Part shown: in pieces, positions 1 through 5,544 of the stretch
Layout of the letters: every line of letters begins with the position of its first letter
Position numbering within the stretch: the stretch's first letter is position 1
Assembly: GCA_050330975.1 (NCBI GenBank)
Contig: JBHJHK010000390.1
Location: forward strand, 1 to 7,421
Direction: 5' to 3'
From: JBHJHK01 sp050330975
Lineage (GTDB): Bacteria > Pseudomonadota > Gammaproteobacteria > Competibacterales > Competibacteraceae
DNA: 7,421 nt
Translations under genes and position numbers: made by a program
Notes under the pieces: generated by a model
Database searches by the model: none
The model's input: only the letters and a program-made list of their open reading frames with translations
Told to the model about the DNA's origin: nothing

Positions 1-70
1 CCAGGTACACGCCTCCCCCGCCCACTCCCGTTTGATACCCGGACTCTCATTAGCCGGGCTACTCCCCTAG

Positions 71-235
71 GCGCTGCAGCCCCAGACGACGGGGGATTGG
101 GTGAAAGATCGCCTCGTGCAACAGGCTTACTCGCGGTTGAATCACCGCCTATGCCGGGCAGCCCGCCAGGGGGAGAGTGACATCCAAGCCATCGCCGATT
201 ACCGCCGGGTGGTGGCGAGTATCCTGGGCGCCTAG
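71..235 (+). CDS. C-terminal coding fragment, unknown protein
   Basis: I do not recognise this protein. The frame is open from an in-frame TAG at 68-70 to the stop at 233-235. It reads as an amphipathic, Arg/Gln/Ala-rich helical C-terminus (WVKDRLVQQAYSRLNHRL near its start, RRVVASILGA at its end), which looks like real protein. A GTG at 101 with a G-rich stretch just before it could start a 44-residue protein. More likely it is the tail of a longer gene whose upstream part is broken: frame 1 is open from base 1 to 180, so a frameshift around 70-85 would join the two. The strong terminator 49 bases after the stop supports a genuine gene end. Function unknown. Confidence 0.4.
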   Translation, partial: ALQPQTTGDWVKDRLVQQAYSRLNHRLCRAARQGESDIQAIADYRRVVASILGA

Positions 236-283
236 GGCCAATCGCCCCACGGTTTTTCGACGAGCTCAACCTCGTTGTCAGTT

Positions 284-311
284 GCGCAGGGGTTTTCCCC
301 TGCGCTTTTTT
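284..311 (+). terminator. Rho-independent terminator
   Basis: A perfect 9-bp GC-rich stem (GCGCAGGGG / CCCCTGCGC) closes a TTTT loop and is followed directly by six T residues. This is a textbook intrinsic terminator on the plus strand, 49 bases after the stop of the upstream coding fragment. Confidence 0.92.
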
Positions 312-766
312 AGTGGGTTTTTATCTTTGAGAGAATGGCGCTTGTCCAAGTCGGATGGACGTGGACAATACCGTCTCGAATTGGCGAGATCGCTGGCGGG
401 TTGGGGGGTTTGCGAGGCTTTCATGACGAAATGCTCACAGGAGATTGGGCTGGGCATCTGTGTATAACAGATCGGACTTCAGCTTCAGCGGACAGCGCTG
501 CTCGTCAACGCAATACCACAGTTGACCCAAGGCCAGAATGCTGTCGAACTCGGTAGCACCCAGCTATCTGTTATCAGCTACAGGCCTTTGTTATGGCCAT
601 TCTGGGCATGCTCCACGGATCGCACCCGGCAAGTGCTCGAAGAATCGCGCCTTCGGGCTTTAGCTCGGGGAACTCGCCGTCGGTGGTGGTTGGACAGACC
701 AATGCAAGAAGGTCTGCGACGATTCTGGGGCGAACTCAGAGCACTCGTGACTACCCCGAGAATACA
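312..766. other. No convincing gene (455 bases)
   Basis: Short open frames exist on both strands, but none has a good ribosome binding site, a recognisable domain or a plausible residue composition. The only structures noticed are a 17-bp palindrome at 456-472 and an 8-bp inverted repeat, CCAGAATG at 533-540 with CATTCTGG at 598-605. Confidence 0.5.
456..472. repeat. 17-bp palindrome, operator-like
   Basis: ATCTGT-GTATA-ACAGAT is a perfect 6-bp inverted repeat around an AT-rich 5-base centre, the size of a dimer binding site. The spacing does not match the classical LexA box (CTGT-N8-ACAG). No gene start lies close enough to assign a target, so it may be chance. Confidence 0.25.
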
Positions 767-827
767 GCGTAACGGTTGCACTCGGAAGCGCGAGTTTACA
801 AGTGTCCACTGCAACGCGAAGTTAGAC
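767..827 (-). other. attC-like structured site after DUF5615 gene
   Basis: Read on the minus strand, the 61-bp stretch starts with GTCTAAC, which fits the integron R'' consensus RYYYAAC and contains the stop codon of the DUF5615 gene. It ends with GTTACGC, one base off the R' consensus GTTRRRY. Inside, GTTGCA and TGCAAC can pair, and ACTCG-CGCTTC-CGAGT forms an apical hairpin. The length is near the roughly 60 bp of short attC sites. The arms are imperfect: the outer boxes pair at 5 of 7 positions and 14 bases on one side are unpaired. It could be a degenerate attC site or chance. Confidence 0.3.
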
Positions 828-1224
828 ACCGATCCTATCAACTTGCCCTGGCGCAACACGCTTAATAGCAATCAAGATATCAGGCACAAGGGGAGCAAGA
901 TCAACTATACGATTTGAGGATGCGCTCACGACAATAGACATTATCGGAAAGTCCATCGATCTTCGCCTAAGTCACTGACTTCAAAGACCGAGCCTTGCCC
1001 TACCGATAATGCCTAATAATTCCAAAAGGCAATATTTTTGTATTCTGTTGAAATTCTAAACTTCGATCAAGCGTGATAAACACTTCACAAACGCCGCGCG
1101 CCCGACGAAGTAACTCCCCATTCTTTACTCCAGACCAACCCATGCTATGTACCGTGACAACATCACATCCGATGAGTAGTTTAGCAAAACCCACAGGAAT
1201 ATTTTCATCAATAAGAATGCGCAT
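822..1224 (-). pseudogene. DUF5615 PIN-like protein (predicted toxin), interrupted
   Basis: DUF5615 proteins are PIN-like predicted nucleases, usually a little over 100 residues and often paired with DUF433. Visible family marks are DEN at residues 6-8, MGWSGVKNGELL at 28-39 and LDRSLEFQQN at 52-61; D6, E37 and D53 are the likely acidic metal-binding residues. The uninterrupted frame from ATG 1224 stops at 1000 after 74 residues, the last four being foreign. The missing C-terminus is intact at 932-822 (VVSASSNRIVDLAPLVPDIL onwards, ending RIGV). A 79-bp element at 936-1014 plus one copy of AAT separates the halves. Joining 1224-1015 to 932-822 gives 106 residues in one frame, the usual family length. 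The start overlaps the DUF433 stop by 17 bases. The encoded 74-residue product keeps the acidic residues but loses the last strands and helix, so it is probably inactive. Confidence 0.88.
936..1014. mobile_element. 79-bp MITE-like insertion with 12-bp TIRs
   Basis: The plus strand begins AGACATTATCGG and ends CCGATAATGCCT, giving 12-bp terminal inverted repeats that match at 11 positions. Directly outside are AAT (933-935) and AAT (1015-1017), consistent with a 3-bp target duplication. The exact centre, base 975, is also the centre of a perfect AAGTCA-C-TGACTT palindrome (969-981), so the whole element is one imperfect hairpin. It has no coding capacity. Removing it with one AAT rebuilds the DUF5615 reading frame at the family's expected spacing. 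A TA-duplicating element, with ends one or two bases further in, is an alternative; it would leave one extra codon. I cannot assign an insertion-sequence family. Confidence 0.78.
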
Positions 1225-1432
1225 CTTCTGTCATCGACTTGCATGCGGCTTCGAGCACAGCTATAGCTTGCCCTCGTTTTACTGAGGGAAACTGGCTTAA
1301 GAATTCTTCTAGTGAATCACCACCCTGCAAATAGTCAAACAAAGATCGAACAGGAACACGAGTGCCAACAAAAACTGTAATGCCGCCCAATATCTCTGGA
1401 TGTTTGTGCGTTATTGCTGCAAGCAAAGTCAT
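1208..1432 (-). CDS. DUF433 domain protein (predicted antitoxin)
   Basis: DUF433 proteins are small helical, HTH-like proteins of about 75 residues, commonly encoded just before a DUF5615 gene and predicted to be its antitoxin. The 74-residue product has the family core PEILGGITVFVGTRVPV, followed by LFDYLQGGDSLEEFLSQFP and a helix with QAIAVLEAA. The frame is open much further upstream (to 1696), but ATG 1432 is chosen because GAGG lies 7 bases before it and because family homology begins just after it. The upstream residues resemble nothing. Its stop overlaps the start of the broken DUF5615 gene by 17 bases, which implies translational coupling. The antitoxin candidate is intact while its partner is disrupted. 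Confidence 0.87.
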   Translation of the reverse strand: MTLLAAITHKHPEILGGITVFVGTRVPVRSLFDYLQGGDSLEEFLSQFPSVKRGQAIAVLEAACKSMTEDAHSY

Positions 1433-1701
1433 ATAAAATCCTCGTACAAAATCAAGAGCTATGATTCTTGATAACATAAATAACATGTTTTCAGCCATTC
1501 CCGCTAGCTCAACAGGGCCACGGAGAATCAATAAGTTAGCTTTTATACGCTCACCGCTTAGCTCGCTTTGTCCTTTTTTTAAATGGCTCTTATCGGGCTC
1601 CAGGGACTTGACTTTTTCTTGATTTTTCGGAGCAATTCTAACCCACCAAGAGACTGACCAGCGCCTTGAGCGGCAGACGACCTCGTCGACACGCATTGTG
1701 G
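1433..1701. other. Upstream region of DUF433 gene, no gene seen
   Basis: This AT-rich stretch holds an open minus-strand frame continuous with the DUF433 gene (to 1696), but its residues show no domain and the true DUF433 start has a good ribosome binding site. The promoter of the DUF433/DUF5615 pair should lie here; I could not identify a convincing -35/-10 pair. Confidence 0.45.
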
Positions 1702-1808
1702 ACCACCTCTAAGAGGTGGTGCCGCATGGCGGGTGATATGAGCTTTCCCGCACGTCGTCGTGCCTGGACCTCATCACCCAGCGTGCAGCACCACCCGGTT
1801 TGTTAGCC
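1702..1808. repeat. Large imperfect palindrome with nested hairpins
   Basis: The arms 1715-1742 and 1770-1795 are inverted copies that match at about 22 of 26 aligned positions with a 2-base gap. The loop contains a perfect GCACG/CGTGC hairpin (1750-1754 with 1759-1763). Just left is a second palindrome, ACCACCTCT-A-AGAGGTGGT (1702-1720), that shares the left arm. GGCTAAC (1808-1802, minus strand) and CTTAGAG (1713-1707) sit at the two ends; they resemble integron R boxes with one and two mismatches. It could be a degenerate attC, a BIME-like repeat or the remnant of a mobile element. The structure is directly visible; its identity is not. Confidence 0.55.
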
Positions 1809-2053
1809 TACGCCGGTCAACGCTCGATGCCGAACGATGTCAACGAACTCGCTCAATCCCAACTCGAGTGCAAGCTCGACCAACAAATCCAAGAATAGGC
1901 CTTGCAACCGGCGCTACTGTCTTTCTCCCTCCTTTGACCGTCTGCTTTTCAGCCGATCTGACCACCGCTGCGCCTACCCTCGTCTGCATTCCGACCGTAA
2001 TAAAACCCTGATTAAAAGCAAAGGGCTGGGTACTCTGAATACTAGAGCACGCA

Positions 2054-2308
2054 CTACCGGGGACTACGGGGATCGGCAACACCCCGAGGATCGGCAACGC
2101 CTCGAGGATCGGCGACACCCCGAGGATCGGCAACACCCCGAGGATCGGCGACGCCTCGGGGATCAGCGGCACCTCGAGGATCGGCGACGCCTCGGGGACC
2201 AGGCACTTGAGCTAGGGTGGATGTTGCCAATGAGCTTAGTAATAACGCGACTGCAATCGCCGTTGTTATCCGCGAAATATATGATGACTGATGGGAAGGC
2301 AGAATCAT
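2054..2308 (-). CDS. Small secreted GVADPR-repeat protein
   Basis: This 84-residue protein is not a family I recognise. Residues 1-33 form a signal peptide: Arg13, a hydrophobic core (14-28, including AIAVALLL) and a likely signal peptidase I site after TLA (residue 33). The mature part is QVPGPR followed by seven GVADPR hexapeptides (40-81; the second is GAADPR) and SPR. Arg and Asp alternate, so the mature chain has nearly balanced charge and probably an extended, proline-rich form. The start ATG 2308 has GGAG 9 bases upstream and a TATAGT -10-like hexamer at 2340-2335; no good -35 is seen. The repeat copies differ almost only at third codon positions in this frame, which argues that it is translated. 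Nothing nearby indicates a role. Confidence 0.62.
   Translation of the reverse strand: MILPSHQSSYISRITTAIAVALLLSSLATSTLAQVPGPRGVADPRGAADPRGVADPRGVADPRGVADPRGVADPRGVADPRSPR
2071..2196. repeat. Seven tandem 18-bp repeats
   Basis: Seven consecutive 18-bp units start with GATCGGC, or GATCAGC in the sixth. Units 1 and 4 are identical, as are units 5 and 7. They encode the hexapeptides of the minus-strand secreted protein. Variable positions are third codon positions in that frame, except one change in unit 6 that turns Val into Ala. Copy number is likely to vary between strains through slippage. Confidence 0.93.
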
Positions 2309-2902
2309 TGCGTTTTGCTCCGTAAGATTTACAAACTATAATCGAGCGAGTACTGCAGATGCCTAACTGGTACTAAACGACTTAAAGCCATATTATCACG
2401 CGACTCACGATATCTCTTTAAATGATATCAAGTTGTCTAGACTACCCAAACGTCGCGTCACAGGGCAACCCCCGGCAACTGATCTCAAAAAAATATTGCA
2501 AAAATCAATAATTTACCAGAAAACTCTAATCCCATTGTCGCACGTTAGACGGCACTATTACCCATTATTACCCATTGTCGCGTCGTACTGCGACAGACGC
2601 TGCTGGCCAAAACGACAAATCATTGATGTAAAGAGCAAATTTGCTTTTCAGTAAACTTGCTGAAAAAATTGGACGACGGCGGATCGTTCGTGTTTCTCAA
2701 ACATCCTCCCCAAGGGCATTCCATGCCAAAGAGAACATTCACTGCACAACCCTATCCCACCAAACCGTAGGTTACCCATGGAAGTACCACGACCCCGAGG
2801 GACCGACATCACCCTACCGTTCCCTGCACCCAAACGCCCACACCCCCTGGGATAGCCACCCCAGGGGGCCAATGATCGGTGGGAAGATCCATACCTATCC
2901 GA
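2309..2902. other. Gene-free stretch with short repeats
   Basis: I see no convincing gene in these roughly 590 bases, which run from AT-rich sequence on the left to GC-rich sequence after about 2770. Noticed inside: GATATC twice (2409-2414, 2424-2429); a perfect tandem pair of ATTACCCATT (2557-2576); CCCATTGTCGC at 2531-2541 and again at 2571-2581; a 7-bp hairpin, TTTTCAG (2645-2651) with CTGAAAA (2660-2666); and the GC-rich hairpin at 2843-2868. The open frame at 2641-2949 is Pro/His/Tyr-rich and looks like chance. Confidence 0.5.
2843..2868 (-). terminator. GC-rich hairpin after the SDR gene
   Basis: A 9-bp perfect stem (CCCCCTGGG / CCCAGGGGG) with an 8-base loop lies 34 bases beyond the stop of the minus-strand dehydrogenase-like gene. 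No T run follows on the minus strand, so it is not a canonical intrinsic terminator. It may stabilise the 3' end of the message or act with Rho. Confidence 0.4.
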
Positions 2903-3607
2903 CTACGCCAAAAGCCCCCCACCGTCGATATCCACCACCGTACCGGTGACGTAGGGACTCTCCAACAGCCCCAAGGTCAACCCCGCCACGCTGTCGGCAT
3001 CGCCGACGATGCCCGCTGGCAAAGCCTTGGCCGTGGCGTCAAACATCTGTTGGCGCTGCTCCTCGGACATAAAATTGTAGGCAGCCGTGCCCTGGATAAG
3101 CCCCGGGGAGATGACGTTAAAACGCACCGGCGCCAGCTCCACCGCCAAAGCCCGCGCCAAACCCTCGATGGCGGCGTTGACCGCCACCACGGCACTCACC
3201 CCCGGCGCTGGTCGGCGGCTGTACACCCCGGAGAAAAACACCATGGACCGGCGAATCTCGGCGTGCTTGGCCACCAAATACTGAGACCAAAACTTCCCCT
3301 CAAAGGTGGTGCGGGCATCCTCCGTGGAACCCGTTTTAAAGGGCCCAGGGCGGACAAAGGCCGCCGAGGTCACCACGTGATCCACGGGGCCTTGGCGCTG
3401 GAAAAACTCGCGAATCGACGCCTCGGAGGCGATGTCGATGGGCTGGGCATCGGCCACCCCCAAGGCCCGGGCGGCCTCTTGGAGGGTGTCATCCCCCCGA
3501 CCGGTGATGGTGACCACCATACCCGCCGCGACGGCGCGCTTGGCAACGGCCTTGCCCATCCCCGACGAGCCACCAATGACAACCAAACGTTGATCCTTTA
3601 GCTCCAC
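2903..3607 (-). CDS. SDR-family protein lacking the YxxxK pair
   Basis: This is a 234-residue short-chain dehydrogenase/reductase with a Rossmann fold, presumably cytosolic and NAD(P)-binding. Visible features are GGSSGMGKA at residues 12-20 (the glycine-rich cofactor loop), D58, SAAF at 81-84 in place of NAAG, S126 at the usual catalytic Ser position, and SPG at 167-169. Where classical SDRs have YxxxK followed by AAxEGL, this protein has V140 and N144 before AAIEGL, so the catalytic Tyr and Lys are absent. Some SDR subgroups of unknown function share this loss. The start is GTG 3607 with GGAG 8 bases upstream. The length is typical. It is divergent from a LysR regulator, the usual layout of a regulator and its target. 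The substrate cannot be predicted; it may be a non-catalytic or redox-sensing protein. Confidence 0.9.
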   Translation of the reverse strand: MELKDQRLVVIGGSSGMGKAVAKRAVAAGMVVTITGRGDDTLQEAARALGVADAQPIDIASEASIREFFQRQGPVDHVVTSAAFVRPGPFKTGSTEDARTTFEGKFWSQYLVAKHAEIRRSMVFFSGVYSRRPAPGVSAVVAVNAAIEGLARALAVELAPVRFNVISPGLIQGTAAYNFMSEEQRQQMFDATAKALPAGIVGDADSVAGLTLGLLESPYVTGTVVDIDGGGLLA

Positions 3608-3626
3608 AGTGATTTCTCCACAGTGA
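3602..3626. repeat. 11-bp direct repeat at the SDR start
   Basis: CTCCACAGTGA occurs at 3602-3612 and 3616-3626, so the GTGGAG of the start codon region is repeated in the ribosome binding site. The upstream GTG is out of frame with the gene, which supports the downstream GTG at 3607 as the start. It could be a small duplication or a paired binding site. Confidence 0.5.
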
Positions 3627-3652
3627 CCATGGCAGTGATGTTGACTTGGCCT

Positions 3653-3681
3653 ACTATGGAGAGGCAGGTAATATTTCTCAA
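3653..3681 (-). promoter_or_regulatory. Sigma70-like promoter for the SDR gene
   Basis: On the minus strand TTGAGA (3681-3676) and CATAGT (3658-3653) are separated by 17 bases, close to the TTGACA-N17-TATAAT consensus. The -10 element lies about 45 bases before the GTG start, in the intergenic region shared with the LysR gene. Confidence 0.55.
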
Positions 3682-3703
3682 ATGATTTAAAAGAATCTCA
3701 CTA

Positions 3704-3718
3704 ATTCATTGAATGAAT
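3704..3718. promoter_or_regulatory. Palindromic LysR-type operator candidate
   Basis: ATTCAT-TGA-ATGAAT is a 15-bp inverted repeat that fits the T-N11-A pattern of LysR-family binding sites. It ends 5 bases before the LysR ATG and lies upstream of the SDR promoter, where bound regulator could repress itself and influence the divergent gene. Confidence 0.45.
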
Positions 3719-3723
3719 ACATT

Positions 3724-4629
3724 ATGGACCTGAGTCGCGTCGACCTCAACTTGCTGGTGGTCTTCGAAGCGCTGTGGCTAGAGCGCAGCGTCACCCGAGC
3801 GGCCATGCGCCTAAACCTCGCCCAACCCTCGGTGAGTAATGCCCTCAAGCGGTTGCGACTTTTATTTGATGATGAGTTATTTGTCCGCACCGCCAGCCAC
3901 ATGGAACCCACGGCCTTAGCCAAGGCCACCGCACCCCAAGTGCTGGCCACTTTACAGGCCATTCGCCATCTCCTAGAGGCCAATCGGCCCTTTGACCCCG
4001 CCACTGCCCGCCAGACTTTTACCATTGCCACGGGAGACTACATCGAAACCCTGTTCTTCGCCCCTTTGGTCCAGGCCATAGGCCGCCAAGCCCCCGGAGT
4101 CGACCTGCGGTTTTTGCCCTTGGACAAGACCCGCTACCAGGGGGAGTTGGATCGGGGGTTGATGGATGTGGTGGTGGGGATTTTTAACCAGGTACCCAAG
4201 CGCTTTGCCGTCGAGGCGTTGTTCGAAGACCACTTTGTCATGGTGGCCCGCCGGGGCCACCCGGCCTTGGGCCACCCCCTGACCCCCGAGGTCTACGCCG
4301 GCCTCGACCACGTGTTGGTCACCCTATCCCGGGACGCCGTGGGAGCCATGGACCAAGCCCTGGGCATGTTGGGCTTGTCCCGGCGGGTGGTGGCCACCAT
4401 CTCCAACTTCGCCTCGGCCATCGAGGCCGTGCTAGAGACCGATCTAGTGGTCACCCTCCCCCAGCGCTTGGCGGTGGCCAAGGTGGCCTGCGTCGACCTG
4501 GTGGCCCATCCCCTACCCTTCGCCATGGCGCCTTGGACCGTGGAGATGGTGTGGCGGCGGGATGGCGCCAGCGACCCCGGCTTCAGTTGGTTACAGGCAC
4601 AGGTCCGGGGGGTGATGGAGGCCCACTGA
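3724..4629 (+). CDS. LysR-family transcriptional regulator
   Basis: This 301-residue cytosolic DNA-binding regulator has normal LysR-type length. The N-terminal winged helix-turn-helix (about residues 5-63) contains DLNLLVVFEAL, then SVTRAAMRLNLAQPSVSNAL with the recognition helix near 34-44, and DELFVRT. The effector-binding domain starts near TFTIATGDYIE (about 99-109) and resembles the NodD/LinR-like type 2 periplasmic-binding fold. ATG 3724 is preferred because LysR proteins usually begin a few residues before DLNLL. A TTG at 3709 is also in frame, but neither has a clear Shine-Dalgarno site. It is divergent from the SDR-like gene, its likely target, and a 15-bp palindrome lies at its start, suggesting autoregulation. 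The inducer is unknown. Confidence 0.93.
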   Translation: MDLSRVDLNLLVVFEALWLERSVTRAAMRLNLAQPSVSNALKRLRLLFDDELFVRTASHMEPTALAKATAPQVLATLQAIRHLLEANRPFDPATARQTFTIATGDYIETLFFAPLVQAIGRQAPGVDLRFLPLDKTRYQGELDRGLMDVVVGIFNQVPKRFAVEALFEDHFVMVARRGHPALGHPLTPEVYAGLDHVLVTLSRDAVGAMDQALGMLGLSRRVVATISNFASAIEAVLETDLVVTLPQRLAVAKVACVDLVAHPLPFAMAPWTVEMVWRRDGASDPGFSWLQAQVRGVMEAH

Positions 4630-4633
4630 GCAC

Positions 4634-4690
4634 CTCCTAGAGGCAACTCGCTCCAGTCACCGAAGGCCCATCGGGCTGGGGCCCTAGGAG
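4634..4690. repeat. Bulged inverted repeat between convergent genes
   Basis: CTCCTAG (4634-4640) pairs with CTAGGAG (4684-4690). The stem continues past a bulged A through GGC/GCC, and inner segments CTCCAG and CTGGG can also pair. It fills the gap between the LysR stop and the oxygenase-like stop, and is probably a two-way transcription end or stabiliser. No T run follows on either strand. Confidence 0.45.
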
Positions 4691-4700
4691 CTAGAACCCC

Positions 4701-5504
4701 TCAAAAAAACATCCACCACGTTTGGCCATCGGACACCGCATGCCCCTGGAGGGTAATGCGATACTCCCCCTCCTGGGCCTGGGTCATATTGGCCACCTGA
4801 TGGGGGGTGTTGCCGTCGTGGGCCACCATCTGCCCCAACCGATAGGGCCAGTAGCGGCGGTAGGTGGTGAGCCAAGTTTGGATCTCTTCGGGAAGCCGCG
4901 GGAAAGGCTTGGCCACCTGCTCCATGGGCCAGGGGGGGGTGGGCCAATAATTTAACCCACAACCCCCGGCAAAATTGGCGATGGGCAGGGTAAACGACAC
5001 ATGACCACGGACTTCAAAGGGGAAGCGATGGCTCAAGTAGGGGTTGTCGAGGTGGACCATCCCACCGTGGGCGAGATCACAGGGCACACCGGCACGTGCC
5101 ACAAAGATGTGAAAACTCGGCCACGCCAGGGGCTGGCGAGAGCTGGGCAGACGCACCGGTTGCCCCAAGCCCTGGGATAACACCTGGGTGACCCGGCTCA
5201 ACAGATCGGAAAAGTGGAGATGCATCAAGGCGTTGCCTTTGCGGGCTAGGGCTGTGTAGAGGCGGCGCTTGTCGGGGGTAAAAGTGATCTGGGGGGCGAG
5301 GAGGTAGGTGGCGGGGCCAATCATATAGAAGGCGTGGGCGTCGTCGTCTGCGGGTACCTGCTGCCAGTGGGCCCGCAGACCCTCCAGCCGTTTGACGATC
5401 CGCCCACACTGGCTGGCACTCAACACCGCCATGGGATCAGCGCCTTTAAAAATATCCCAAGTGGATGCAGTGGATGCAGTGGATGCAGTCGCGGTCTCAA
5501 GCAT
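4701..5504 (-). CDS. Putative 2-oxoglutarate/Fe(II) oxygenase-like protein
   Basis: This 267-residue protein has no family name I can give with certainty. Its C-terminal half has the order expected of a double-stranded beta-helix oxygenase: H151-L-D153 (in GGMVHLDNPYL), then H235 (NTPHQVA) and R249 (EYRITLQGH). HxD plus the distal His would bind Fe(II) and the Arg would bind 2-oxoglutarate. H229 is an alternative distal His. An N-terminal low-complexity segment (TASTASTAST) comes from a 9-bp tandem repeat. ATG 5504 is chosen because GAGGG lies 8 bases before it; the frame is open to 5558 without a better start. It follows the NAD-kinase-like gene by 84 bases on the same strand, so may be co-transcribed. 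The substrate is unknown. Confidence 0.6.
   Translation of the reverse strand: MLETATASTASTASTWDIFKGADPMAVLSASQCGRIVKRLEGLRAHWQQVPADDDAHAFYMIGPATYLLAPQITFTPDKRRLYTALARKGNALMHLHFSDLLSRVTQVLSQGLGQPVRLPSSRQPLAWPSFHIFVARAGVPCDLAHGGMVHLDNPYLSHRFPFEVRGHVSFTLPIANFAGGCGLNYWPTPPWPMEQVAKPFPRLPEEIQTWLTTYRRYWPYRLGQMVAHDGNTPHQVANMTQAQEGEYRITLQGHAVSDGQTWWMFF
5461..5487. repeat. Three tandem 9-bp repeats in oxygenase-like gene
   Basis: GTGGATGCA is present three times without mismatch. On the minus strand it encodes repeated Ala-Ser-Thr near the N-terminus. Being a multiple of three, copy changes would alter length without shifting the frame. Confidence 0.9.
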
Positions 5505-5544
5505 GGTGATATCCCTCTCGCATGGCAATCGCCCTAGTGTTGTC

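Noticed and set aside
522..917. Open frames on both strands at 522-917
   Set aside because: Composition is atypical, there is no ribosome binding site, and the right end overlaps the real DUF5615 remnant and the attC-like site.
1433..1696. N-terminal extension of the DUF433 frame
   Set aside because: The 88 extra residues show no domain, family homology starts at ATG 1432, and that codon has a well-placed GAGG.
1737..1898. Plus-strand open frame with a protein-like stretch (PNDVNELAQSQLECKLDQQ, ending at TAG 1896-1898)
   Set aside because: The residues look plausible, but there is no good start, the frame has stops at 1710 and 1734, and its first part lies inside the large palindrome. At most it is a gene remnant; I recognise no family.
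1840..2172. Minus-strand frame of 110 codons reading PILGV repeats and a basic tail
   Set aside because: It has no ribosome binding site and reads the repeat in a frame where the changes alter residues. It could be a frameshifted tail of the repeat protein, but nothing shows that.
1837..2325. Plus-strand frame of 162 codons with DRQHPED-type repeats
   Set aside because: It is antisense to the repeats of the secreted protein. Repeat variation is mostly synonymous only in the minus-strand GVADPR frame, so this frame is a shadow.
2361..2550. GCCTAAC and GTTAGAC as ends of a second attC site
   Set aside because: They match the box consensus individually but are 190 bp apart with no pairing arms between them. 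Such heptamers are expected by chance in a window this size.
2641..2949. Plus-strand frame of 102 codons
   Set aside because: It is Pro/His/Tyr-rich with no domain, runs through a hairpin and into the antisense of the SDR gene, and has no good start signal.
2879..3601. Long plus-strand frame antisense to the SDR gene
   Set aside because: It is a high-GC shadow; the minus strand carries clear SDR motifs, and this frame is Gly/His/Arg-rich without a domain.
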